Part shown: piece after piece, positions 15,918 through 24,407 of the stretch
Position numbering within the stretch: the stretch's first letter is position 1
How the letters are laid out: the number at the start of each line of letters is the position of its first letter
Assembly: GCA_017407995.1 (NCBI GenBank)
Contig: JAFQVM010000006.1
Coordinates: 1 to 64,000, forward strand
Length of the DNA: 64,000 bases
Direction: 5' to 3'
From: Clostridia bacterium
GTDB lineage: Bacteria; Bacillota; Clostridia; Oscillospirales; Acutalibacteraceae
The notes under the pieces: model-generated
Databases searched by the model: none
What the model saw: only the letters and a program-made list of their open reading frames with translations
Told to the model about the DNA's origin: nothing
Made by a program: the position numbers and the translations under genes

Positions 15918-16879
15918 TTTCTTCTCTTCACATCCTCATGATTTTCATAAGCTTTGATAATATCCTGAACAAGCTTGTGTCTGACAACATCACGCTCGTT
16001 AAATCTTACAATTTGAATATCGTCCACATCTTTAAGAACTTTGACAGCGTCAACAAGACCGCTTTTTCTGCCGTCAGGCAGGTCTATCTGGGTGACGTCG
16101 CCTGTGACTACCATCTTTGAGTTGAAGCCCAGACGTGTTAAGAACATCTTCATTTGCTCAATGGTGGTGTTCTGTGCCTCATCGAGAATGATGAAACTGT
16201 CATCCAATGTACGTCCACGCATATATGCGAGGGGAGCAACTTCGATGTTTCCACGCTCAAGGTGTTTTTGGAAGTTTTCAGCACCGAGCATATCAAAAAG
16301 AGCATCATAGAGCGGACGCAGATACGGGTCAACCTTGTGCTGCAAATCACCAGGCAGGAAACCGAGCTTTTCGCCTGCTTCAACAGCAGGACGTGTAAGA
16401 ATTATTCGGTTGACTTCCTTGGCTCTGAATGCTGTTACAGCCATTGCAACAGCGAGATAAGTTTTACCTGTACCCGCAGGGCCTACACCGATTGTAACGG
16501 TGTGTTGGCGTATGGCTTCGATATATTTTTTCTGACCTAAGGTTTTCGGTTTTACGGGCTTGCCTTTTGATGTGATACACACACAGTCGGCGGTCATCTG
16601 TGAAAGCTTGTCCTCGTTGCCCTCGTTTACGAGCGACATCACATATCGGACATTCTGTTCGCTGAGCGCTTCGCCACGGTTGATGAGCATGAGCAATCCG
16701 TCAATGGCACGAACGCCCTTTGAGACGTTTTCGGCATCGCCTGTCACTTTTATCTCAGACCCACGGCTGACGACGGTCACCTTAAATTCGGACTCAATCA
16801 GACGTATATTTTCATCAAAACTGCCAAACAGGCTCACAGCCTGCTCCATTCTGTCAACGTTTATAATCTGTTCAAACAT
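15914..16879 (-). CDS. phoH: PhoH-like ATPase
   Basis: This 321-residue protein has an N-terminal KH-like domain (about residues 30-70) and a P-loop ATPase domain. Walker A is GVGPAGTGKT near residue 131, and Walker B is SFIILDEAQN. The family is linked to RNA metabolism with YbeY, and gene order here supports that pairing. The exact reaction is not settled. The stop overlaps the ybeY start. Confidence 0.92.
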   Translation of the reverse strand: MFEQIINVDRMEQAVSLFGSFDENIRLIESEFKVTVVSRGSEIKVTGDAENVSKGVRAIDGLLMLINRGEALSEQNVRYVMSLVNEGNEDKLSQMTADCVCITSKGKPVKPKTLGQKKYIEAIRQHTVTIGVGPAGTGKTYLAVAMAVTAFRAKEVNRIILTRPAVEAGEKLGFLPGDLQHKVDPYLRPLYDALFDMLGAENFQKHLERGNIEVAPLAYMRGRTLDDSFIILDEAQNTTIEQMKMFLTRLGFNSKMVVTGDVTQIDLPDGRKSGLVDAVKVLKDVDDIQIVRFNERDVVRHKLVQDIIKAYENHEDVKRRK

Positions 16880-17220
16880 AATAGACCCCGTTTAAAACAT
16901 ATATTTCACAGTCAGACTTTTTAATTTTCGTCATAACTGATAATATTATTAAAATATTTTGTTAGATTATAACATATTTTTTTTTATATGTCACTACCAA
17001 ATGTTTGTTTTTTTATTAACTTTTAATAAAAAATCCTTGTTTTTTTGTGAAGCGGGCATAAAAAGCTTTTATTTTATCGATAAACAAAGATTTCTTTGTT
17101 TTGAGCTTGGCTTGCAGTGGTAAATATAAATTCTTGAAGTTTTTGCAGAAAACAGTTAAAATATAGTGTGAAATAGTTTTTATAGTAGAAATCAAGGGAC
17201 TTTCGGCGGGGTATTGTTTT
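16880..17220. other. AT-rich divergent intergenic region
   Basis: These 341 bases separate phoH from the Rnf operon and must carry both promoters. No -35/-10 pair with good spacing stands out; TATAGT at 17162 and 17181 are possible -10 boxes for the Rnf side. A perfect short inverted repeat (AAACAAAGA/TCTTTGTTT, 17091-17110) and long T runs are present. A 74-codon minus-strand frame here lacks a ribosome site and overlaps the ApbE start, so it is not called. Confidence 0.5.
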
Positions 17221-18258
17221 ATGGAAAAGCATAAAATCAAGAAAATCGCAGCAGTGTGCGTGTGTTTATGCGTAGCAGTTGTAGCTGTGATAATTGCCGC
17301 TGACCTTGTTTCGTCTGCGAGAGAGTATCAAGGCAGCACCACGCTGATGAACACGGTTGTCAGCTTCAATATTGGGGGCAAGGATGCAAAGAATGTCGGA
17401 ACGGCGGTTACTAGTCGTATAGGCAAACTTGAAAACGCATCGCTTTCACGTTATTCTGCAGCATCGGCTGTGAGCAGGGTGAATGCTAACGCAGGGACTT
17501 TCTGCGAAGCAGACAGTTTGGTTGTATCGCTTGCAGGCAGATGTGCGGAGCTTTCCGAGAAAAGCGAAGGAGCTTTCAGTCCGCTTTTGGGCGGCGTAAG
17601 TGACCTCTGGGGATTTGGTACACAGAATGCATCAATACCCGATAATGAAGATTTAAGCATAGCTTTAACCGCTGCAAAGGACGGTACAATAGAGACAAAC
17701 TCAAATTCGGTTAAAATTCCTAACGGAACGCTTCTTGATTTCGGGGCTGTAGGTAAGGGCGTCGCCTGCGATGAGGCGAGAAAAGTGCTTGAAGAAAGCG
17801 ATGTTGAAAGAGCAGTTATATCTGTCGGCGGCAGTGTGTTGCTGTACGGTGAGGGACAAAGCTTCAGCGTGGGCGTCAGGAATCCGTTGGGAAGTTCCAA
17901 TGACTGTATAGGCACTCTGAACTTATCTGAAACCTGCGTTTCCACTTCGGGAAGCTATGAGAGAAACTTTACACAGGACGGAAAAACATATCATCATATC
18001 TTAGACCCAAAGACGGGCTATCCCGTTGAAAACAACCTTTTGAGCGTAACGGTTGTCAGCGATGATGGCTTTTTGTCTGATGCGCTTTCTACTGCGTGTT
18101 TTGTGTTGGGATATGAGAAGTCAGTTGGTTTGTTAGAGTCGTATGGTGCTAAAGCGCTGTTTGTTTTTAAAGATAAAAACATTCGAATAACTAAAGGTCT
18201 TTCGGAAAACTTTGAGCTTTCGGATGACAGCTTTACCATTTTAAACGGTGATATTTGA
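17221..18258 (+). CDS. FAD:protein FMN transferase (ApbE family)
   Basis: This 345-residue protein has an N-terminal membrane or lipoprotein-like hydrophobic segment (about residues 8-28) and an ApbE domain. Typical motifs are LDFGAVGKGVACDEARKVL, VSVGGSVLLYG, VSTSGSYERNF and HHILDPKTGYPV. The enzyme transfers FMN from FAD to threonine in target proteins such as RnfG and RnfD on the outer face of the membrane. It heads the Rnf operon, which supplies exactly such targets. Its stop overlaps the next start by one base. The ribosome site (GGCGGGG at 17206-17212) is modest. Confidence 0.92.
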   Translation: MEKHKIKKIAAVCVCLCVAVVAVIIAADLVSSAREYQGSTTLMNTVVSFNIGGKDAKNVGTAVTSRIGKLENASLSRYSAASAVSRVNANAGTFCEADSLVVSLAGRCAELSEKSEGAFSPLLGGVSDLWGFGTQNASIPDNEDLSIALTAAKDGTIETNSNSVKIPNGTLLDFGAVGKGVACDEARKVLEESDVERAVISVGGSVLLYGEGQSFSVGVRNPLGSSNDCIGTLNLSETCVSTSGSYERNFTQDGKTYHHILDPKTGYPVENNLLSVTVVSDDGFLSDALSTACFVLGYEKSVGLLESYGAKALFVFKDKNIRITKGLSENFELSDDSFTILNGDI

Positions 18259-18635
18259 TGAAGAAAAACAACCTTTTGAAAAAAGGTGATATTGTTATAA
18301 TTGCGGCGGTGTTGGTTTTAAGCATCTTGCTGATTATTCCGAGTTTTATAGGCAGCGATACGGTTACGGCTGTTATATATGTAGACGGTGAGGAATATGA
18401 GCGAGTGGAGCTTGGAACGGTCAAAGAGCGGACAATAGCTCTTGACACTCAGTTGCACGCTGTAATAAAAGTAAAGGGCGATGCCATATATTTTGAAAGT
18501 GCGGATTGTCCGGATAAGCTGTGTGTAAGTTCCGGTAAACTCACTCGTGCAGGTGAGACGGCTGCGTGCCTGCCCGACGGAGTGGTTATAACACTTGTGG
18601 GTGGCAGCGATACACCTGATGCGATAACAGGATGA
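18258..18635 (+). CDS. NusG domain II-containing protein
   Basis: This 125-residue protein has one N-terminal membrane segment (about residues 12-30) followed by a small beta domain of the NusG_II type. Recognisable stretches are IYVDGEEYERVEL, ADCPDKLCVSSGKL and CLPDGVVITLVG. The cysteines at CPDKLC and the later AACLP are conserved in this family. It has no NusG transcription domain. Such genes commonly sit next to ApbE and the Gx transporter near Rnf operons. A role in flavin or redox-protein maturation is plausible but unproven. The ATG overlaps the ApbE stop. Confidence 0.8.
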   Translation: MKKNNLLKKGDIVIIAAVLVLSILLIIPSFIGSDTVTAVIYVDGEEYERVELGTVKERTIALDTQLHAVIKVKGDAIYFESADCPDKLCVSSGKLTRAGETAACLPDGVVITLVGGSDTPDAITG

Positions 18636-18655
18636 TTAGGCGGAGAGGGGTTCAT

Positions 18656-19180
18656 ATGAAGGCGAGAAAAACTGCGCTCATGGGAATACTCTGCGCACAG
18701 GCGTTGGCGTTATCGTTTCTTGAAAATCTGATTCCTGCCATGCCGTTTATGCCGCCGGGGGCGAAACCCGGATTTTCGAATATCGTCACAATGTTTACAG
18801 CACTTACAATGGGCTTGCCGCAGGCGATGTGTGTAACGGTTATAAAGGCTGCGTTTGCGGGGGTTACCCGTGGCTTTACAGCCTTTTGCATGAGCTTGGC
18901 AGGCGGAGTGCTCAGTACACTTGCCATGTGGCTGTTGACGAGGGTAAAGTCGGAGTGGTTTGGATTTATAGGAGTGGCTGTGATATCGGCTGTGTGTCAT
19001 AATATCGGTCAACTTTTGGCGGCCGTGATTTTTACAGGCACAAAAGCTGTTTTGGGATATGCACCGGTACTGATGATTTTCTCGGTTGTTACGGGAATTG
19101 TTACGGGTACTATACTTTGTGTAATCATGCCTGTACTGCAAAAACAGAGCAGGTTTTTTATGAGTGAGAAACTTAAGTAA
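18656..19180 (+). CDS. Gx transporter family protein (heptaprenyl diphosphate synthase component I-like)
   Basis: This 174-residue protein has about five hydrophobic segments and the Gx-type pattern ENLIPAMPFMPPGAKPGFSN near its N-terminus. The family was once named after heptaprenyl diphosphate synthase component I but resembles ECF-type substrate-binding membrane proteins. I start it at ATG 18656 because GGAGAGG lies 7 bases upstream; ATG 18632 is an in-frame alternative. Its constant place beside ApbE and the NusG_II gene suggests a role in supplying a precursor, possibly a flavin or quinone-like compound. Confidence 0.75.
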   Translation: MKARKTALMGILCAQALALSFLENLIPAMPFMPPGAKPGFSNIVTMFTALTMGLPQAMCVTVIKAAFAGVTRGFTAFCMSLAGGVLSTLAMWLLTRVKSEWFGFIGVAVISAVCHNIGQLLAAVIFTGTKAVLGYAPVLMIFSVVTGIVTGTILCVIMPVLQKQSRFFMSEKLK

Positions 19181-19207
19181 TTTGATATACAGTAAGGAGT
19201 TGAAAAG

Positions 19208-20563
19208 ATGGGCTCAGTAAATTTAGACGGTGTTCTTAAAGCTGTCAAACAGGTGCGTGGAGGCGTGGCTGTTTCGCACAACAAGAACACCGCAGATAGT
19301 GAGGTCGTCAGGCTTCCTGTCCCCGATAAGGTTGTGCTGCCCATGCAGCAGCATATCGGCGCACCGTGTATACCGACGGTGAAGGTCGGGGACAAGGTGA
19401 AGGTAGGTCAGGTTATCGGTGACAGCGACAAGTTTGTCAGTGCGCCGATACACGCATCCGTTTCGGGCACAGTCAGCGCAATAACCGAGGTGAAGCTCCC
19501 CAACGGCGTTATTTCGCAGGCGGTGGAGATTGAGTCCGACGGTGAGATGTGTCTGTATGAGGGGATTACTCCTCCTGTTGTTACAGGCAAGGAGACCTTT
19601 TTGCGTGCGGTTCGTGATTCGGGACTTGTAGGTCTTGGAGGAGCGGGCTTTCCAACTCATGTAAAGCTCAGAATTCCGCCTGACAAAAAGGTTGATACGC
19701 TTATCGTCAACGCTGCGGAGTGTGAGCCCTACATAACGGTAGACTACCGTGAATGTCTTGACAATTCATGGGATATTCTTTCCAGCATCTTTACTATTAA
19801 AGAGATACTCGGAATTAAGAATGTGGTTATCGCTGCAGAGGATAACAAACCTGAGGCATTTAAGATTCTTAAGAACATAGCGGACCACAAGCTGGACAAG
19901 GACGACGAAGTTCGTCTTATGGTGTTGAAGTCCAAGTACCCGCAGGGTGCGGAGAAGATGATGGTTCTCTCTGCGACGGGCCGCAAGGTGCCACCAGGAA
20001 AGCTTCCTGCTGATGTTGGCTGTATAGTTATGAATGTTGCGAGTGTTGCGTTTATCGCACGCTATTTAAAGACGGGTAAACCGCTTGTCAGCCGTTCAAT
20101 GACGATTGACGGTTCAGCTATAGCAAAACCGCAAAACGTGCGTGTTCCGATAGGGACCAATATTGGAGATATTATTGATTTCTGCGGAGGATTCAAAGCT
20201 GAGCCAGGCAAGATAATTACAGGCGGCCCGATGATGGGACTTTCGATAATAGATACCAATTTGCCTGTACTGAAGCAGAATAATGCTATCCTCGCTTTTG
20301 CCGAGGGCGACCAAAAGGTAATGAAAGAGCGTGACTGTATCCGTTGCGGAAGATGTGCTGCAGCGTGTCCGCTGAGCCTTATGCCGACTCTCATTGAGCG
20401 TTATTCTAAGGCTAAGGACGTTGAACGTCTTGAAAAGGTCGGCGTCAATGTCTGTATGGAATGTGGTTCATGCGCATTTTCGTGTCCTGCGGGCAAACCG
20501 CTTGTTCAGTATATGCGTCTGGCAAAACAAGTTTTAAGAGAGGAGAAGTCTAAAAATGCCTGA
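19208..20563 (+). CDS. rnfC: Rnf complex subunit C
   Basis: This 451-residue peripheral subunit binds NADH/FMN and two [4Fe-4S] clusters. The N-terminal domain has the NuoF-like glycine loop VGLGGAGFPTHVK. The C-terminal cluster motifs are CIRCGRCAAACP and CMECGSCAFSCP. In the ferredoxin:NAD oxidoreductase it is the site that passes electrons to NAD. AAGGAG precedes ATG 19208. Its 3' end overlaps rnfD by 8 bases. The order C-D-G-E-A-B is the clostridial one. Confidence 0.97.
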   Translation: MGSVNLDGVLKAVKQVRGGVAVSHNKNTADSEVVRLPVPDKVVLPMQQHIGAPCIPTVKVGDKVKVGQVIGDSDKFVSAPIHASVSGTVSAITEVKLPNGVISQAVEIESDGEMCLYEGITPPVVTGKETFLRAVRDSGLVGLGGAGFPTHVKLRIPPDKKVDTLIVNAAECEPYITVDYRECLDNSWDILSSIFTIKEILGIKNVVIAAEDNKPEAFKILKNIADHKLDKDDEVRLMVLKSKYPQGAEKMMVLSATGRKVPPGKLPADVGCIVMNVASVAFIARYLKTGKPLVSRSMTIDGSAIAKPQNVRVPIGTNIGDIIDFCGGFKAEPGKIITGGPMMGLSIIDTNLPVLKQNNAILAFAEGDQKVMKERDCIRCGRCAAACPLSLMPTLIERYSKAKDVERLEKVGVNVCMECGSCAFSCPAGKPLVQYMRLAKQVLREEKSKNA

Positions 20564-21524
20564 TAAAAAATTAACAGTAAGCGCCTCTCCTCACGTGCAT
20601 TCAGTTCCTACGGTAACGGGAATAATGCTCAATGTTATAATAGCTCTCATTCCTGCGCTGATTGCATCAGTTTTAATTTTCGGACCGAGAGTTCTTCTTG
20701 TGTGTGCGGTCACAGTAGGTGTGAGCGTGCTTGTAGAGTACATATCAAGACTCGTAATGAAGCGTCACAATACAATAGGCGATTTAAGCGCAGTTGTAAC
20801 AGGTCTTATCTTAGCTTTCAACCTGCCCGTTTCCATTCCGCTTTGGATGGCGGCTATCGGTGCGGTTGTCGCAATAGTTGTTGTTAAGCAGTTCTTTGGC
20901 GGTATCGGTCAGAACTTTGTAAACCCTGCAATAGCGGGCAGAATCATTCTCATGGTATCCTTCCCGACTGCTATGACCACTTGGACAGCACCATTTGCGT
21001 ATAAGACCGGTGAAGCTGTGACAACAGCAACACCTCTTGCAATGCAGGAGAGTGAATTGCCCGGCATGCTTGAGATGTTCCTCGGCGTGAGAGGCGGAAG
21101 CATGGGTGAAACCTGCGCATTAGCACTCATTGTCGGCGGAGTTTATCTTATGATAAGAAAGATAATCTCACCAATTATTCCGCTTACTTTTATCGGTACA
21201 GTTGCGGTTATTATGCTCATAGCCGGCAAGGGCGATTTGCAGTTTGTGGTCTATCAGCTTTTGAGCGGCGGACTTATGCTCGGAGCGTTCTTTATGGCAA
21301 CCGACTACGCAACCTCACCTATTAACTTTAAGGGTAAAATAATTTTCGGTATCGGTTGCGGCCTTATAACATCTCTCATAAGACTTTTCGGCAGTCTGCC
21401 CGAGGGTGTATCGTTTGCAATTATACTGATGAATATACTTGTTCCTCACATTGAACATCTTACAACTCCGAAGCCATTCGGCAGCGTTAAGGAGAAAAAG
21501 AGCAAGGAGGGAGCAAGCAAATGA
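20556..21524 (+). CDS. rnfD: Rnf complex subunit D
   Basis: This 322-residue integral membrane subunit has eight or more hydrophobic segments. The segment TTATPLAMQ contains the threonine region that carries covalent FMN in homologues. GGIGQNFVNPAIAGRI and the C-terminal VPHIEHLTTPKPFG are family hallmarks. It forms the ion-translocating core with RnfA and RnfE. It overlaps rnfC by 8 bases and rnfG by 4. Confidence 0.97.
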   Translation: MPDKKLTVSASPHVHSVPTVTGIMLNVIIALIPALIASVLIFGPRVLLVCAVTVGVSVLVEYISRLVMKRHNTIGDLSAVVTGLILAFNLPVSIPLWMAAIGAVVAIVVVKQFFGGIGQNFVNPAIAGRIILMVSFPTAMTTWTAPFAYKTGEAVTTATPLAMQESELPGMLEMFLGVRGGSMGETCALALIVGGVYLMIRKIISPIIPLTFIGTVAVIMLIAGKGDLQFVVYQLLSGGLMLGAFFMATDYATSPINFKGKIIFGIGCGLITSLIRLFGSLPEGVSFAIILMNILVPHIEHLTTPKPFGSVKEKKSKEGASK

Positions 21525-22078
21525 AAAATATAAAAGTTTTTGCAATTCCCGCACTTGCACTCTTTTTGATATGTCTTATCGCAACAACACTTTTGGCTGT
21601 TACAAACAGTGTCACAGCCCCCATGATAGATGAGCTCGCACAGCAGACAGAGCTTGAAACAAGGCAGATAGTTTTACCTTCTGCTACAGCTTTCAGCGAA
21701 GAAAAAACCGTTCCGGGTGCGAGTGCCACATATGTTGAAGGCACAAAAGACGGAGCAGTTTCCGGTTATGTTTTTGTAACGGTTACAAAGGGCTACGGCG
21801 GAGACGTCAAAATCATGACAGGCGTGGATGCAGATGGTAAAGTCACAGGCGTTTATCCGCTTGAGCTTAACGAAACTGCAGGCCTCGGTATGAATGCAAA
21901 GAATGACAGTTTCTTAAATCAGTTCCTCGGAAAAGTCGAGGGAATTAAAGTTACAAAATCGGGAGCCACCGGCAATGAAATACAGGCTCTCACAGGTGCA
22001 ACAATAACTTCTAATGCTGTGACAGGAGCCGTCAACGAGGCGCTCGGATACTATAAAATGATAAAGGAGGCGGAGTAA
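21521..22078 (+). CDS. rnfG: Rnf complex subunit G
   Basis: This 185-residue protein has one N-terminal membrane anchor (about residues 8-28) and an extracytoplasmic FMN-binding domain. LTGATITSNAV holds the threonine (about residue 161) that becomes covalently linked to FMN by ApbE, whose gene is in the same operon. NETAGLGMNAK is the other conserved loop. Overlaps with both neighbours indicate tight coupling. Confidence 0.96.
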   Translation: MKNIKVFAIPALALFLICLIATTLLAVTNSVTAPMIDELAQQTELETRQIVLPSATAFSEEKTVPGASATYVEGTKDGAVSGYVFVTVTKGYGGDVKIMTGVDADGKVTGVYPLELNETAGLGMNAKNDSFLNQFLGKVEGIKVTKSGATGNEIQALTGATITSNAVTGAVNEALGYYKMIKEAE

Positions 22079-22079
22079 A

Positions 22080-22808
22080 GTGGCAAAGAAAAAAGGTTTA
22101 TTGCATGAGTTTACCAAGGGTCTTGTCATAGAAAATCCCGTACTCCGTCTGGTGCTTGGTACTTGTCCCACTCTTGCGGTTTCAACATCGGTTGAAAGTG
22201 CGCTGGGAATGGGTGCTGCGGCATCGATAGTTTTAATTTGTTCAAACATAGTAATATCAGCACTAAAAAAGGTTATCCCCTCAAAAGTAAGAATTCCGGC
22301 ATATATAGTTATAATTGCCTCATTTGTTACTATAGTTCAGATGGTAGTCAAGGCTTTTGCACCGCAGATTGACGAACAGCTCGGCGTGTATCTGCCTTTG
22401 ATAGTTGTTAACTGCATCATTCTTGGCAGAGCCGAAGCTTTTGCCTGCAAGAATTCCGTTATTGCATCGGCAGTTGACGGAATGGGAATGGGTGTCGGAT
22501 TTACTGCAGCACTGCTGTTGATGGGTGCTATCAGAGAGTTTTTTGGTACGGGCGCAATAGCCGGTATGCAGATTCTCCCCGAATCAATAAGCCCAATGCT
22601 TATCTTCATTCTTCCTCCCGGCGGATTCTTCGTATTTGGTATGCTTATAGCTTGCGCTAACAAGCTTGCCGATAAGAAAGGATTGTCCAAGGCAGAGCTT
22701 AAGGGCTGTGAGGACTGTCCTATGGCGGGCTCCTGTTCAATCCGTGAGGAGATAGAGAATTCGCAGAAAGCTAAAAAAGAAGACGGTAAGGAGGCGGTTA
22801 ACTCATGA
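22080..22808 (+). CDS. rnfE: Rnf complex subunit E
   Basis: This 242-residue membrane subunit has about six hydrophobic segments and the family motifs LRLVLGTCPTLAV and VNCIILGRAEAFACKN. The start is GTG at 22080, with AAGGAGG inside the end of rnfG. RnfA and RnfE are homologous and together bind an iron-sulfur cluster within the membrane. The C-terminal extension here carries extra cysteines (GCEDCPMAGSC) and a charged tail, more than is usual for the core subunit. Confidence 0.95.
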   Translation: MAKKKGLLHEFTKGLVIENPVLRLVLGTCPTLAVSTSVESALGMGAAASIVLICSNIVISALKKVIPSKVRIPAYIVIIASFVTIVQMVVKAFAPQIDEQLGVYLPLIVVNCIILGRAEAFACKNSVIASAVDGMGMGVGFTAALLLMGAIREFFGTGAIAGMQILPESISPMLIFILPPGGFFVFGMLIACANKLADKKGLSKAELKGCEDCPMAGSCSIREEIENSQKAKKEDGKEAVNS

Positions 22809-23392
22809 AAATGATGCTTGCTATTCTTCTGACCGGTATACTTACTGAGAACTTTGTTCTTGCAAAGTTTTTGGGAATTTGTCCGTTTTTGGGCGTTTCA
22901 AAGAAGCTCAATACGGCAGTGGGTATGAGTGCGGCTGTTATCTTTGTTATGGTGCTTTCAACCGCCGTTACATATCCGATAAATATTCTGCTTGTAAAAA
23001 ATGACCTTGAATATCTTCAGACGATAGTTTTCATTCTTGTTATCGCAGCGCTCGTTCAGCTTGTTGAGATAGTGCTCAAAAAGTATATTCCTGCACTCTA
23101 TAATGCATTGGGAATATATCTTCCGCTTATCACGACAAACTGTGCAGTGCTCGGCGTAGTTCTGCTCAATATTGAAAACAGTTACACTTTTGTTCAGTCT
23201 GTAATGAACTCACTTGGAGCAGGTCTTGGCTTTATGCTTGCGATGGTTATGTTTGCGGGTGTACGTGAGCGCCTTGAAAGCTGCGACGTGCCGAAGTTTT
23301 TGCAAGGCTTACCTATAACACTGATTGCCGCTTCGCTTGTGTCCGTGTCGTTCCTTGGATTTTCGGGCATAATCGAAGGCATATTCGGTTAA
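22805..23392 (+). CDS. rnfA: Rnf complex subunit A
   Basis: This 195-residue membrane subunit has six hydrophobic segments and the conserved LAKFLGICPFLGVS and TTNCAVLGVVLLN motifs, whose cysteines belong to the intramembrane cluster. It pairs with RnfE. The ATG overlaps the rnfE stop by 4 bases. Confidence 0.96.
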   Translation: MKMMLAILLTGILTENFVLAKFLGICPFLGVSKKLNTAVGMSAAVIFVMVLSTAVTYPINILLVKNDLEYLQTIVFILVIAALVQLVEIVLKKYIPALYNALGIYLPLITTNCAVLGVVLLNIENSYTFVQSVMNSLGAGLGFMLAMVMFAGVRERLESCDVPKFLQGLPITLIAASLVSVSFLGFSGIIEGIFG

Positions 23393-23410
23393 GAAAGGAC
23401 GGGATAATAC

Positions 23411-24244
23411 ATGGAAATATTAACAGCTGTTATCATCGTCTCGGTAATAGGTCTTATAGCAGGTCTGGGACTTGCGATTGCTTCAAAGGTTATGGCGGTA
23501 CCCGTTGATGAAAAAGCGGAGGAGATTCAAGAGGTGTTGCCGGGTGCCAACTGCGGTGCCTGCGGATTCTCCGGTTGTTCAGGTTATGCGGCTGCTCTTT
23601 CGCAGGGCAAGACTACAGATACAGGTTTGTGCGCTCCCGGTGGAGCAGAAGTTAGCGAGGCTGTAGCAAAAATAACAGGTCTTGCAGCGGGAAGTGTCAC
23701 GCCGATGGCTGCTGTTGTGCTCTGTCAGGGCAACAAGCATAATACAGATACAAAGCTCAATTATATGGGTGTAAAGAGCTGTACAATGGCGAATCAGCTT
23801 TTTGGTGGTCCTAAGGATTGTATCTACGGTTGTATAGGCTTCGGCGACTGTGTAGAGGTTTGCCCATATGAAGCTATTCACATTTGTGACGGTGTAGCGA
23901 GAATAAATCCGCTTGCATGCCGTGCGTGTAAGATGTGTATCAAAACTTGTCCGAAAGGACTTATCGAGCTTATGCCCCTGCATGAAGCTAAGGCGGCGGT
24001 ACTGTGCAACAATCATGAAAAGGGAGCTGTTGCAAGAAAACAGTGTAAGGCTGCCTGCATCGGATGCATGCGTTGCGTGAAGGCATGTGAATACGATGCC
24101 GTTAAGGTTGAGAACTTCTGTGCAAAGGTTGATTTTGAAAAATGTATCGGCTGTGGTAAATGTCACGAGGTTTGCCCTGTAAAGTGTATTGACGTTATTG
24201 AACCGGGAAAGAAAATAACCGCCGCAGAAGTCAAGGCAAAATAA
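23411..24244 (+). CDS. rnfB: Rnf complex subunit B
   Basis: This 277-residue ferredoxin-accepting subunit has an N-terminal membrane helix, then the four-cysteine motif NCGACGFSGCSGYA. At least three further ferredoxin-type cluster motifs follow (GDCVEVCP, CRACKMCIKTCP, CIGCMRCVKACE and CIGCGKCHEVCP). It receives electrons from reduced ferredoxin, for example that made by PFOR, at the membrane surface. It is the last gene of the operon and is followed by a strong terminator. Confidence 0.97.
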   Translation: MEILTAVIIVSVIGLIAGLGLAIASKVMAVPVDEKAEEIQEVLPGANCGACGFSGCSGYAAALSQGKTTDTGLCAPGGAEVSEAVAKITGLAAGSVTPMAAVVLCQGNKHNTDTKLNYMGVKSCTMANQLFGGPKDCIYGCIGFGDCVEVCPYEAIHICDGVARINPLACRACKMCIKTCPKGLIELMPLHEAKAAVLCNNHEKGAVARKQCKAACIGCMRCVKACEYDAVKVENFCAKVDFEKCIGCGKCHEVCPVKCIDVIEPGKKITAAEVKAK

Positions 24245-24267
24245 TGCTGAATTAATATTGATAATAA

Positions 24268-24310
24268 AAAAAACCAAACACAGTATTTTTAGTACTGTGT
24301 TTGGTTTTTT
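24268..24310 (+). terminator. Terminator of the Rnf operon
   Basis: An 18-bp stem (24268-24285 with 24293-24310) and a 7-base loop end in a T run. Confidence 0.92.
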
Positions 24311-24331
24311 TAGTCAATTGCTAAAATTATA

Positions 24332-24360
24332 TTGTAAAAAACGGCTTTTAAGCGTATACT
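24332..24360 (+). promoter_or_regulatory. Promoter of kdgK
   Basis: TTGTAA (24332-24337) and TATACT (24355-24360) are separated by 17 bases, 47 bases before the start codon. Confidence 0.7.
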
Positions 24361-24407
24361 ATACATTGGTTAATTTTGCAGAATTGAAATGAAAGGATGT
24401 AGTTTTT

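Noticed and set aside
17016-17240. 74-codon minus-strand frame upstream of ApbE
   Set aside because: It overlaps the ApbE start, has no ribosome site and is composed of AT-rich low-complexity sequence.
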